This document shows positions 54,001 through 63,467 of a stretch of DNA of 64,000 bases, in pieces. The position numbers and the translations under genes are program-made. The stretch lies in NCBI RefSeq assembly GCF_964355755.1, contig NC_092670.1, forward strand, positions 20,397,201 to 20,461,200, given 5' to 3'. Source of the DNA: Antedon mediterranea (lineage: Eukaryota > Echinodermata > Crinoidea > Comatulida > Antedonidae). The notes beneath the pieces are model-generated. The model was not told where the DNA came from. It saw only the letters and a list, made by a program, of their open reading frames with translations, and made no database searches. The first letter of the stretch is position 1. Each line of letters begins with the position of its first letter.

Positions 54001-54058
54001 CATCAACCAGCAGGTACATATAGTTGTCTTGAAGAGCAGGGAGTAGTCGCACTCTCAT
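48062..54058 (-). CDS. HAGH: Hydroxyacylglutathione hydrolase (glyoxalase II)
   Basis: Eight exons on the minus strand: 54058-53954 (part of an exon reaching 54139), 53790-53726, 50391-50274, 50069-49964, 49484-49381, 48728-48627, 48350-48271 and 48164-48062. They join with consistent phases to 260 residues, the usual length of the cytosolic form. The start [20 protein letters not shown] is the beta-lactamase fold opening. The zinc ligands are in [23 protein letters not shown] and YCGHEYT. The C-terminus (NPFMRV, then VQDHVG...RTEKDGFK) is the glutathione-binding end. The enzyme hydrolyses S-D-lactoylglutathione to D-lactate in the methylglyoxal pathway. The first exon stays open upstream of this ATG ([20 protein letters not shown]), which fits a mitochondrial presequence from an upstream start. 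The third intron seen from the left end of the protein, 50392-53725, carries repeats and an OB-fold relic. Confidence 0.95.
48377..48503. mobile_element. MITE with AGCTCTGTCTACACTATC ends, copy 1
   Basis: The left end AGCTCTGTCTACACTATCAA and the right end TTTGATAGTGTAGACCAAGC are inverted repeats. The body has ATGTGATGTGCCCATATATG. It lies in a HAGH intron. Other copies: 53876-53944 (partial), 61516-61646 and 61755-61893. Confidence 0.85.
49190..49300 (+). mobile_element. tRNA-derived SINE, copy 1
   Basis: GTCGAGCCGTCTGTGTAGTC (A-box region) is followed by GGTTCAAATACC (B-box) and a TTTTTACTTTATAGTGAGA tail region. It matches the copy at 62100-62215 nearly base for base over about 100 bp. 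It lies in the HAGH intron left of exon 49381. Confidence 0.8.
49590..49680 (+). repeat. L2-type 3' tail (LINE or SINE end)
   Basis: TTAGGCGCTATATAAATCCA followed by (ATT)n is the tail shared by L2-like LINEs and their SINEs in many animals. Only the last part is recognisable. Confidence 0.55.
49680..49843. mobile_element. Small hAT-like MITE
   Basis: The left end CAAGGCCGTAGCGA and the right end TGGCTACGGCACTG are imperfect inverted repeats (core GCCGTAGC), as in many hAT MITEs. No clean 8-bp target duplication was seen. Confidence 0.5.
50641..50935 (+). other. Unassigned open stretch in HAGH intron
   Basis: An 86-codon open frame ([40 protein letters not shown]) has amino-acid text that looks coding. 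It lies about 0.7 kb upstream of the OB-fold relic on the same strand and could be part of the same former gene. No family is recognised. Confidence 0.3.
51421..52325 (+). pseudogene. OB-fold (RPA-like) gene relic inside a HAGH intron
   Basis: 51428-51491 may be an exon ([11 protein letters not shown], donor GTATGA). After the acceptor near 51620 comes [21 protein letters not shown] one-base shift near 51735 leads to [20 protein letters not shown], continuing WGDHTDVGF and [13 protein letters not shown]. The 'i...D...ievnLWG...' pattern is that of RPA-type OB folds that bind single-stranded DNA. A last piece at 52197-52323 ([20 protein letters not shown]) ends in a stop. At least two frame breaks indicate a pseudogene. 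RPA-like frames are carried by some Helitrons, so a transposon origin is possible. Confidence 0.5.
52925..53215 (+). pseudogene. LINE 3' end with Cys-His finger and AAG tail
   Basis: [20 protein letters not shown] and, in an adjacent frame, [20 protein letters not shown] followed by RAC form the C2H2-like finger at the C-terminus of several invertebrate LINE proteins. The copy ends in an A/G-rich (AAGAAGAAG) tail at about 53188-53210. Only about 290 bp remain. It lies in the same HAGH intron. Confidence 0.65.
53394..53490 (-). repeat. tRNA-like SINE fragment (minus strand)
   Basis: On the minus strand, TATATGGCTTAATGGTGAGT (A-box type) is followed about 45 bases later by AAGATCGAGTCTCATC (B-box type). 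No tail is visible. It is close to HAGH exon 53726-53790. Confidence 0.5.
53876..53944. mobile_element. Partial copy of the AGCTCTGTCTACAC MITE
   Basis: The right half only: CACTGCCATATTTAGGCACA, then TTGGATAGTGTAAACAGGGC and TTTA. It ends within 10 bp of the HAGH exon at 53954. Confidence 0.65.
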
Positions 54059-54139
54059 GTCGATTTGCGTGATAAGAACTGTTTTTGAGTGGCACCTTCT
54101 GAAGAAGCAATTGTTGGTTAAGCAACGAGATTGCCAGGC

Positions 54140-55221
54140 TGCAATAAAAAAAATGTACAAATGTTTGTAAAACGACAGACATCATCTAATAAACCATAGT
54201 CTACGAAATAAACTTTGAATAAACTTACTGCATTAAAAATGTAATAATATACTGCATACTACTAACTATGCTAAAATAAATAAAACAATAGGATGAAAGT
54301 AATACTGTACACAGTATAACAATACTTTTAAATGAAGCCTCTAGTACTTAAACTTTTCTTTGGTTAGCCATTGCTTGATTAGCAGCAATAACAGCAAGAG
54401 TCAAAGAGATGGGCAAAACTAAATAGGCCCCTTCTGTCTTAAATAAATGCAGGTCATATTATATTAACTGAGTACTGTATAATGTACAGGTATTACAAAA
54501 CAACGTGACTCGGCTACATTCGTCATTAGCTTCTCCTGGCCTCCAAAATTGACTTTAGCCTAACCCAAATGAAACATGCAAACTTGCAAACACTTATAAT
54601 ATTTAAAGAATACCTTACAATTTACAAATAATCTTGAAGAAAATGAAAACAAGACACTAAAACCCTTCATTAATCTCTGAGCTGTGTCTTTGTTGTTTTT
54701 TTTTTACGATTTTTAAACACGTGACTTGAGGCTGAGGTCAAAAGAAGGCGGTGCCTTGATGTGCAATGACCCGTAACCATAATAGATTTCACACTTGTTG
54801 TACTTTTTCATAACAACAAAAAGGAAGAACCAGTGATGAAATGTTAAATTCTCCATGGTTCACCTGATATGAATTAGAATATATTGGTAAGCATGAATGG
54901 AAATTATTGTAAAAGAATTTAGTTAAATGTTAATTTGGAAGGAGTCTCATCTGGAGACGAGACGAGCATAGTTTTTAACTCTATCTAGTCTAAACTCTAG
55001 GCCTAGCCTAGGCCTAGGCCTAAACTAGCCTCTAATAGGCCCAAGCCTGGGTTAAGTATAATAAAAGTAAGTACCTGTCTGCCTCTCTCTCTTGCTTGAG
55101 TCTTAGTCTTTGTTGACTTGGTGGTTTGGTTGACGGTTGTGTGGTGCAGTAGGCTTCTCTGGTTGTATATAATAAGTAGGGGGTGTTTATCAATATATAT
55201 AGGCCTATATATATATAAATC
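54140..55221. promoter_or_regulatory. Head-to-head spacer between HAGH and TMEM220
   Basis: The two genes are transcribed away from each other, so their promoters and untranslated first exons must lie in 54.14-55.74 kb. A CTAGGCCTAG tract is at about 54985-55030. No core promoter element can be named. The upstream HAGH exon that would supply a mitochondrial start was not identified. Confidence 0.4.
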
Positions 55222-55430
55222 CAAAGGCAAATTACTGAGAAAAATGACAATGCTGTGGGTATCAGTGGCTGGATCTCAATGGAGATACAAAAATAAAAAG
55301 CGAAAAGCTAAATCAAAACGATAAAGTAAACAGCCAGAAAAGTTAGCAGAGCTTTCGGGCAACACTAGCCCTTCATCAGTGCAAGTGAAGGAATTTGGAT
55401 AACGTCATAGTATAAAGCTGGCAAGTGCTG
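55222..55430 (-). mobile_element. Hammerhead retroelement copy between HAGH and TMEM220
   Basis: The plus-strand text AAATCCAAAGGCAAATTACTG, GTGGCTGGATCTCAATGGAG and CAGAGCTTTCGGGCAACACT matches the copies at 39745 and, in part, 15890. The ribozyme lies on the minus strand (55379-55353). (TA)n tracts flank the insert, which obscures any target duplication. Confidence 0.75.
55353..55379 (-). ncRNA. Hammerhead ribozyme core (minus strand)
   Basis: Minus strand: CTGATGA, one extra A, GGGC-loop-GCCC, GAAA, then GCTC as a minimal stem III with a CTC cleavage triplet. Flanking CTTGCA and TGCTAA could pair as stem I. Same architecture as the motif at 27053. Confidence 0.65.
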
Positions 55431-55433
55431 CCT

Positions 55434-55436
<3 letters not shown>

Positions 55437-55486
<50 letters not shown>
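55437..55486. repeat. (TA)n microsatellite
   Basis: About 24 TA units followed by GGCCTACAG. It probably varies in length between individuals. Confidence 0.9.
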
Positions 55487-55487
<1 letters not shown>

Positions 55488-55739
55488 CCTACAGTATTAA
55501 TAACGAATTAATATTATAAAATGTAGAAATGGGTTGAGATATTATAATAACAAATCATACTGTCCTGTAGTGAATGTTCGGTGATTTACTTTTTGTCCAG
55601 CATTAACATAAACATAGTTTATTAATTTGATGTACTTTTTAAGAAATATATTAAATACTTCATTTTACTTATTTTCTGTTACCTGTAACAAGCCCGGTTT
55701 TTTTGTTGTTCAATCTATTCATCAACTTTTCTTTTACAG

Positions 55740-58700
55740 ATGTTAAGAAAGACAACTAAGTCTGGTGTAATGGAAAAAATCATGGGACCAAGCTCTAAAC
55801 ACAAACATAAACATGCAACACTTATTTGGAGAGCGATAAATGGTGTCATGAGTTTTTTCTTTTTTCTTTGTTCAATTGTGCAAGTAAGTGTTCAGTAAAT
55901 TAGTACTGTAGGCCTACACATATTCAAATTTATATTTAAACAGTTTTACTGTGTATTTCAAGTGTATAAATCCAAAAGCATATTACCGAAAAAATGTTTA
56001 GGAACAAAGTTTTAAGTTTATTCTAATAGTCAAATGCTACCTTATATAATGTTTATTATTTTATAGGTCTTTGTTTATTGTATTTGTATCCGTTGTATAT
56101 TTGGTATGTTAACTCTCCTGTTATTCGCAAATTCTTTTTGCTGTTGGTTTGGGTTTTGACTTTTTATATGACATCTTGTTCTCAGTTTTATGTGATTTTA
56201 TTCTTTTTTACTGTTTGTGCGACAATGTTTTTTAGACAATTTTAATGTGTGTACTTTCAGCCAAAGTTTCAAGCCATTCATGAGTTTGACAATAAAGTTG
56301 ATTGAATATTGAATATATTGAATATTGAATATTGAATTGAATATTGAAATAAAATATAAAATACTGTGGATCGAGATACAGTACAAATTAGCATAAAGCC
56401 CAATCAAGCTTTCGGAAAACATTATTCCTTCATCATCATGGCTAAATTGCTTGCATACTGTATAGGTTTAATGTAATTGAAAAGGGATTAACCAACATCT
56501 TCTTATCTATTGGTTAAATCCACCACTGCATTGTGAAACAGTACTCGCGGTAGACAAACCAGACAAAGGCTGAATAATCATGATTATAGTCTACAGTAGG
56601 TAAGGTTATTTTAAAAATAGATTGACCTAATGTGTTTGCTCATCCAGTTGTATGGTGAAATGATTTAAAGTGATTATCCATATGCTGTGCTTTTTATAAG
56701 TAAACTATAGAGGCTCAAATATTTACAATTATAAGACACTTGAGTGTTGTCAGTGTCAGCATGCCTTTAACACTCTGTGATGGACTACTACTGTACAGTG
56801 TAAATCAAATAAAACAATGATGCGTGTAGTGTCCCATCATATACTTGTATTTAATGCATCTTGCTGTAGCTTGAAGTGTTTAGTAAATATGTTTAGTCAA
56901 GTGATGACTTGGTATACAATGTCTTTAAACAACTTCTTTTATGCCAGTTGTCCAGTTAAAAAATTCTTCTAGTTTAATATTAACACAGCATACTTCTCTA
57001 AGCAATTTGGTCTAGGTAAAAATCCGATTTCTTTGCCAAACAAAATAATAAAAAAAACAATAAATGCTTTTAATGTACTAGATGGCACGCTCGCTTCGCT
57101 CGCGTACCATCTAGGTCGTGCCCACAGATGGTTCTCGAATACACAGTATTTCCAGCGAGAAAAAAATGGAGATTTCAAATGTACGTACTGCCGGACTATA
57201 ATACATTGTCGTTTACAGAAACGAATAAATATACACAATGATTTATGTAGTCAGCTAAAATTAGCACCCTGGGAATTACTTCCGAGAGAGAAACAAAATG
57301 AGTCAATTTTTTTTATTTGGACTCATTTAAACAAACCCAATTTGTGTTTTGTATGTAACATTAAGGGTTGAGGGATGGGGGAAGAAGATAGGTACAAAGA
57401 GGAAACATTTTAAAATATATTCTTATCCACTCAGTAACGAAATATTGTTTTTAATGTTTTATAGGCCTATAAATAATATACCACTAAATACAGTAAAACA
57501 TTTACGATTTAATACGGTACTTTGTTAAAACTCTCACTGTCATAGTCAATTGAAATAGTAAAGTACATGTAACGATACACCACTACGACGTTTATATATT
57601 TTTAAATTATTAATTAATACAAACGTTGAGAAGCAACTGTCAGTAATAACGTTTATTTATTTGTATATTATATGTTTATAATCTAACAGTAGGGCCTACC
57701 CACATTCACAGTAATAAAGTTTATTTGTATATATTTTTATATTACATCTAACAGTACCAACACTCACAGTAAGAAATTTGCGATTCAAATTGCGATCAAA
57801 AGTGGTTAATACCTTAACAGTATTGTACAGCATTGCAATACTATTTATGTTTATTCTCCAAGGGGGCCCATAAATCTAAATCTATACCTCTATGGTTAAA
57901 CCAAATAATTTGGAATGTTTATTTGTATATTATATGTTTATAATCTAACAGTAGGGCCTACCCACACTCACAGTAATAAAGTTTATTTGTATATATTTTT
58001 ATATTACATCTAACAGTACCAACACTCACAGTAAGAAATTTGCGATTCAAATTGCGATCAAAAGTGGTTAATACCTTAACAGTATTGTACAGCATTGCAA
58101 TACTATTTATGTTTATTCTCCAAGGGGGCCCATAAATCTAAATCTATACCTGTATGGTTAAACCAAATAATTTGGAATGTTCCATTCATCACAAATCAAT
58201 ACATTTGTAAAAACGTATATTAAATGTATCAAAATAGTATTTTTTAAAGAAAATCGGCCTGTCTTCAACATTATGATGGTGTACTCTAGCTGTTCAACCG
58301 GTTTTCAGCTATTAAAAACAATTATCGTAGGAGGAGATAGGAAAATGCGAAGCCTCCTCGCATTTTTGTGGCGGGTATTTTTCAAGATGGACATCCATTA
58401 TACAGTGTATACCACGGTCGGAAAACACCCCTATTTGGGGCAAATCTTGGAACCTAAATTCGTTTTAACCGTCAATAACTTATTATCTAACTTAATTTAA
58501 TTAGTAAACAGGGTTACATCAGGTGGTTAAAATCAGTACCGAAAGTACGAACCAACTTTATATACCATCGAGTAAAAATTATAGAAGTAAGGCGCGATTT
58601 ACCGAATTTTGCCCTTACGTAAATTTATATATAGATTCATTTTAGTTGTTCATTTAAACAATGCTTTCTTTTATTACAGTTTAATGACCCTGATCCATAC

Positions 58701-60276
58701 TTGTGGGTAGTGAGTATTGACTTTTTAATTTATTATTACATTTTTCAGGAATAGGACTAAAAAAAGATTTCTGTGCATTGTTCTTAATTGCACTAATTGT
58801 GTTGCTGAAGAACTCTTCTTATAACTCTTAAATTATTCCATCAAGTTTATATTTCTAGTTTCAGTTTTAGCTGCTTCCACCCTAAGCAACCTCCTAATAA
58901 CCTTTAAGTAGTAGTTTTGTAAGGTCATCCTGAACTTTGTCAAATCTTTATATATTGCAGCCTTTCTACTGTATTCCAGCTTGCCTCTGTGCAAGTATAG
59001 TATGGAAGCCCGATGTTGTAGGTAAGAAAAATGATGTACCAAGTTCTTTTAGCAGCCACATCAAGTTCTTTTAGCAGCCACATCAAGTTCTTTTAACTTC
59101 TACATCAAGCTTTAGCTTAGGCGTATGTCAAATGATGTAGAGACTTTTCTATTATATTTACTGCTTGATTTTGACAAATGATACATGTGATTGGAATTGT
59201 GATAATAATATTATGTATACGCCTTAATTCCAACCATGTTGGGTGTGTTCCCTTTTATGAATCCTTAATACACTACTGAAACTCCTCTTTGTTTCAGAGA
59301 ATAAATATTGGAGGGTGCTGTCATCACTTCACATAGCCATCTCATGCTTTAGTTCGATAGTTCTGATCTTACAATTAGTTCACTACTTTCGTGAAGAAAT
59401 TATTAATCCTCTTCGATTTGAAGAAGGAAGGTAAGAAATTTATTTTGATGTATTTTATGTTGTTTCATTCAACGTTCAAGAATATGTATATATTTTTAGT
59501 GAATTAAATAATTATATATAGGTGTGTTAATAAATGATATTAGTTTCAACAATAATAGTTTTTTGTTAACATGCAACTTTTTTCCTTTTTAGGGAAATGT
59601 TAGGTGTTATAATAGCAATATGCTGGATAGTAATATGCAGATTTTGTAATCCAAAGAAAAGGTAATTAATAAGGTTATATTTTTACTTTTAAGATAATTT
59701 TATGATTTACTGCAGTAATTGATTAGTGACTATTGTATTCTGCTGCTATATATAATTTTAGAATGGTCGCAGTGAGACTTAGATTTTAAGCAGCCTAGGT
59801 ATACAACTCTTCATTTAATGTATGCTTGTTTGTTGGTAGTGTAACCAACTTTAGGTCTTTTAATAGTCTCCTTAAGTAGCCTCCTTATTCAAACCTAATT
59901 CTGCAAATCTTCAATGAATGTCTAATTACTTTTCTGTTGGTGTTCTACCAACTTTCTGTCTTAGTTTTTATTCAAACCTATTCCTGCAATTCCTCAATAA
60001 ATGTCTAATTACTTTTCCCGTTGGTGTTCTACCAACTTAGATTTTAAGTAGCCTCCGTGGAATGTCTAATTACTTTTCTGTTTTAACAACTTAAGTCTCT
60101 TTAAGCAGCCTTGCAAATCTTCACTTAATACCATTCTGTTTTCTGTATCTTGTAGCGATGGAAGTCAGCAGATAGGTGCTATGATGACAATGGTGGTAAT
60201 AATTGGTTTTCTTCCATTTGCTATATGGATTGCAAGTTGTCTTGATTCATACCATCACTGTGGAAATATGTGGTAA
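55740..60276 (+). CDS. TMEM220: Transmembrane protein 220
   Basis: Six exons, 55740-55883, 58680-58709, 58961-59021, 59298-59430, 59593-59661 and 60156-60276, join with phases 0, 0, 1, 2, 2 to 185 residues. The second exon is a 30-bp micro-exon (FNDPDPYLWV) between a clean acceptor (TTATTACAG) and GTGAGT. Four hydrophobic segments are visible at about residues 31-47 (RAINGVMSFFFFLCSIV), 59-73 (PFYCIPACLCASIVW), 82-102 (SSLHIAISCFSSIVLILQLV) and 122-170 (in two parts). Motifs typical of the family are the NDPDP turn after helix 1 and the 'EEGREMLGViIaicWivIC' block. Function is not established in general. The ATG follows the acceptor-like TTTTACAG, so a non-coding first exon upstream is likely. 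The protein ends CLDSYHHCGNMW. Confidence 0.9.
56350..56440 (-). repeat. Degenerate hammerhead-family fragment in TMEM220 intron 1
   Basis: GATCGAGATACAGTACAAATTA and AAGCTTTCGGAAAACATTATTCC...TCATCATCATGG follow the order of the family. On the minus strand the core is nearly kept (TGATGA, a pairable stem, GAAA at 56413-56410), but the first C of CTGATGA is lost. Confidence 0.5.
57077..57114. repeat. CG-rich hairpin in TMEM220 intron 1
   Basis: CTAGATGGCACGCTCGC...GCTCGCGTACCATCTAG pairs over 17 bp with three mismatches. It is unlike its AT-rich surroundings and may be the end of a small element. The frame running through it (57033-57371) is not called. Confidence 0.6.
57655..58178. repeat. 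Recent tandem duplication of 262 bp
   Basis: Copies 57655-57916 and 57917-58178 differ at only a few bases by eye (for example CACATTCACAG/CACACTCACAG and CCTCTATGG/CCTGTATGG). The duplication lies in TMEM220 intron 1, so it does not affect coding. Confidence 0.9.
59780..60120. repeat. Diverged tandem repeats in TMEM220 intron 5
   Basis: GAATGTCTAATTACTTTTCTGTTGGTGTTCTACCAACTT-like units recur about three times at about 85-95-bp spacing, with TTAAGTAGCCTCC/TTAAGCAGCC pieces between them. Confidence 0.7.
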
Positions 60277-60329
60277 AGTCTGGTTTAAGTATTCCATATC
60301 CATCATTCATAAAGGTCATCTGTGCATAT

Positions 60330-60700
60330 ATTTGCAATGTCATCGCTATGGAAATGCTTTTTGTATATTGCATCACGCCATTCATAAGTAGCTCATCAGT
60401 TTTGCTTGCATTTCTGTATATAATATTCCAGTCACATTTTAACTGTATAATAATCAAGGCAGCTGAGAAAATTCGCTAGATTGTGCTTACATTCCTGCAA
60501 ACTATCGCAGTCGCATCACTCCATTTATAAGCAGCTCATCAGTCTTTTGCTTGACACAGCCGTTGCATTTCAGTATTTGAACTGTATAATTTTCAAGGCA
60601 GTAACTTCGCTAGATTGTGCTTACATTCCTGCAAACTATCGCCGTTGCATCACACTCCATTTATAAGCTGTTCAGCAGTCTTCAGTTTCTACTGCCAAGC
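60330..60700. repeat. About 130-bp tandem repeats in the TMEM220 3' region
   Basis: CGCTAGATTGTGCTTACATT with CCTGCAAACTATCGC recurs at about 60472 and 60608. CCATTTATAAGCAGCTCATCAG recurs at about 60378 (diverged), 60521 and 60656. Three copies lie within the expected 3' UTR or just beyond it. Confidence 0.8.
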
Positions 60701-60970
60701 TGCATATTTTTGTATATATTACAATACCACTAACATCTGTCTATCAAGTCAGCAATTTAAGTGAGGTGAAGATTTTGGTATGCAAACTTTGATTGAATGT
60801 GAAAAATAGAGATGACAATATCCCTCTGCAAATCTTACTGATGTTAAATATAAGCTTCATAGGCAAACCTTCCAAGTTTCCAGATAATCAAATGAGTCAC
60901 CAATATTTTAAGATAATCTCCTGTTTCACACTAAAGGTGCAGTTTTGTGAATACAAAAAACATTACAATA

Positions 60971-61139
60971 CAGTAAACTCTCCGAATATTGGACTCTCTG
61001 AAAACTGTTCTCAAAGTCCAAAAGGTCCCAAATTCCTCTTTACAATTAAAAGCACATTCTGAATACCAGATTTTCGGGTAAACCAGATATACAGTATTTG
61101 GCAAGCCCAAATGGTGTCCGGTATTGGGGGAGTTGACTT
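60971..61139. mobile_element. 169-bp pogo/Tigger-like MITE, copy 2
   Basis: The ends CAGTAAACTCTCCGAATATT and GTATTGGGGGAGTTGACTTT correspond to the copy at 47010-47181, and the body (GGCAAGCCCAAATGGTGTC) matches. TA precedes the left end. Confidence 0.8.
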
Positions 61140-61515
61140 TAGGCAAAATCTATCATTTGGGATCAATCACACTTTACTAGGCCCTTTTTAAAATAAATTT
61201 TAGATATATTTTTTAAAAGTCGAAACTCCCTCTATGTCTGGCTACGCTTTTTATAAATTATTATATTTCGTTTCTCCAATTTAAACTGATTGAGATGTTA
61301 TCCTATGTGGGATTTTTTATATTTATATTTGTAATATACCTGTGGGCCAGATTGTTGACTGTGGTACTGTATAGGGCATGTTAAACATTTGTAATACAAT
61401 TTTAAAATTATAAATAAACAATTATGTGTATATTTTAGTATATGTATATGTTCTTTATTCTGTTATTTTATGTCTCATTGAAATTCTTCATAAGCACAAC
61501 ATTACAACTGTTTAA

Positions 61516-61646
61516 ATCTCTGTCTACACTCAAACTGTATGTGACGAAAAAAGTCATATCACCACCATATTTGGGCATATCACTGCCATATTTGGGTACA
61601 TCACACTTTTTTTGTCAAACTAGTTTGATAGTGTAAACAGGGCTTT
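61516..61646. mobile_element. MITE with CTGTCTACACT ends, copy 3
   Basis: The left end CTCTGTCTACACTCAAACTG pairs with the right end TAGTTTGATAGTGTAAACAGGG. The body has a doubled CACCACCATATTTGGGCATATCA-type segment. Confidence 0.8.
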
Positions 61647-61754
61647 ATACATGCTTTCTTCATTTCTCACTCATTTTATATTTACTAACTTTTTCATTCA
61701 CCCATCCATCCATCCATTGGCCTACAATTATCAGAAAGCTAAAGCTCTATCAAA

Positions 61755-61893
61755 CTAGTTCTGTCTACACTCAAAGTTTATGTGACGAAACAAGTGTGAT
61801 GTGCCCAAATATGGTAGTGATATGACATCATCATGTCCATATGGATGCATCACATTTTGTTTGTCACAAAGTTTGGTAGTGTAGACAGAGCTT
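61755..61893. mobile_element. MITE with CTGTCTACACT ends, copy 4
   Basis: The left end AGTTCTGTCTACACTCAAAG pairs with the right end TTTGGTAGTGTAGACAGAGC. It lies 109 bp from copy 3 in the same arrangement. Confidence 0.8.
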
Positions 61894-61957
61894 AAAATTA
61901 TCTTTTAATTTTTAATCCATAGAAAGAAAGCACATTTAAAGTGTGACATAAACAACA

Positions 61958-62316
61958 CCCCGGCCGCGATATTTCTTTTCGTACATAAGTTGGGGACCCC
62001 TCGTGAAACGTCACAAAATATGCATGAATATTCATTAGTCATATCAATAAGGTGTGACGTAAGAATTAAGCTAACTACAATTCGCTAATGCAAACGATTT
62101 CTGTCGAGCCGTCTGTGTAGTCGTGTGGATAAGACTATGGACTTAACATGTCGATGTATGAGGTTCGATTCCCATGAGCTACTTCTTTTACTTTATAGTG
62201 AGAGAGAGATTATTAAGAGGGTTAGGTTTAGTTTATATTTAGGAAGTAGTTCGGCTGACTTTCACATGGGGTCCCCAACTTATGTACGAAAAAAAAATCG
62301 CACCCCGGCCCTATAT
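61958..62316. mobile_element. Foldback element containing a tRNA-SINE
   Basis: CGTACATAAGTTGGGGACCC (61980-61999) is repeated inverted at 62268-62287. Flanking CCCGGCCGCGAT / ATCGCACCCCGGCC extends the pairing outward with gaps. Inside, at about 62100-62215, is a second copy of the SINE seen at 49190. The outer repeats therefore belong to a MITE into which the SINE was inserted, or which captured it. Confidence 0.7.
62100..62215 (+). mobile_element. tRNA-derived SINE, copy 2
   Basis: GTCGAGCCGTCTGTGTAGTC, then GAGGTTCGATTCCCATGAGC (an excellent B-box, GGTTCGATTCC) and CTTTTACTTTATAGTGAGAG. Better preserved than the copy at 49190. Confidence 0.85.
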
Positions 62317-62542
62317 GATTTGAAGTTTAAAATAAAATATTTATATAGGCCTGAATCTTTTATAGGGCATCATAAGTTCAACTACGGACCACCTTGTTAC
62401 GCCGATCGAAGAAACTAATACAGTTTAAAGTTTACTGTTTTACCCGGACTGGTTGTGGAAGATCATTCAGTCTACTCTCTATTGTTGTTAACTTTTAAAT
62501 AAATGTATAATAATTTACATAATAATATCATTTTGACCACAG

Positions 62543-62897
62543 TATGAAATGAATCTGATACTTGTTTTGGCAGTAGTTTTAATTTTGCTTATGATAGCTT
62601 ATTTTTTTAATTTTTGTTTGTTTTCATTAAGATGTATTTTCCCTAAAAACATGAAAAATAAAAGGTAATACAATCAGGCTTTGAATATGTTGTTATGTAT
62701 TTTTAATAAAGTTAATCATTTAATCGTAGAAAAAAAACCAACAAAAATAATGATTTCATTATTATAAAAAGCCCCAAAATAAACAGTTATATTTGATTAT
62801 TTTTGCTTTAAATATTTTTTTCACAGGGACAATATATCTTTAAAGCATCCATCAATTCCAAATAAAAGTAGGCTACTGTGTTGTATTTTTTTAGGTT
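62543..62897 (+). CDS. Candidate small single-pass membrane protein (two exons)
   Basis: After the acceptor CCACAG the exon 62543-62664 reads YEMNLILVLAVVLILLMIAY followed by FFNFCLFSLRCIFPK and a Lys-rich end. It splices (donor GTAATA, phase 2) to 62827, which gives RDNISLKHPSIPNK and, without a further splice, ends at a TAA near 62895. The profile is one long hydrophobic helix followed by a basic juxtamembrane segment and a short polar tail. No family is recognised. An upstream exon may exist, because the frame is open to the acceptor. Confidence 0.35.
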
Positions 62898-63467
62898 AAA
62901 ATTACTGTATATTCCGATTTAAAAACTATTGTAGAAAATATATTTGCTGACGTGTGCTATGACCTAACATATGTGTGGAATCGATTTTGGCACAAATGAC
63001 GGTTTCTTGACGTATCAGCTTGCCGGTGTAAGATTTAAATGTGTCCGGTGTTTGAAAGTGTCCACTGGACAATTTTCAGCATTGAATAGTGTAATACTAG
63101 CTGTTGAAAATGGCTGCGACCACCCGGGCAGCTTTCATCGATAAAAAAGTAGGACCATCGACATCGACATCATATTAACCCCGTAAAAACTAGGGCACTG
63201 GACGGTCACCAACTCCCGTTAGGGTAATTATAATTCCTTAGAATACCAACTTGAATCGCAAAATATCAAGTCGATTGAAATAAATATTACTATTATTATA
63301 TCTGGAGACATATAGTCTAATCAAATTAAATTGTTTGTTTTTGATTGAGTATATACAACCTGTTGTCAATTAGAAGTAAATCGACAACTTGAAAAATATA
63401 TAGCCTACTGTGTATTATTTCGAGGAAATGAATATCACTAAATCATATAGGCCTAGGGCCTACCTAT
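62898..63467 (+). other. Spacer with a possible first exon at 63110
   Basis: ATG at 63110 opens MAATTRAAFIDKK and reaches a donor-like GTAGGA at 63149. The block around it (62990-63180) is richer in CG than its surroundings, as a promoter-proximal first exon would be. The downstream partner would lie beyond the window. Otherwise nothing is seen. Confidence 0.25.

Noticed and set aside
57033-57371. 112-codon open frame with a CTYC motif
   Set aside because: Runs through an intronic hairpin; no acceptor/donor pair in phase with TMEM220 and no recognised domain.
60203-60479. Overlapping open frames after the TMEM220 stop
   Set aside because: They lie in alternate frames of the last exon and in 3' tandem repeats.
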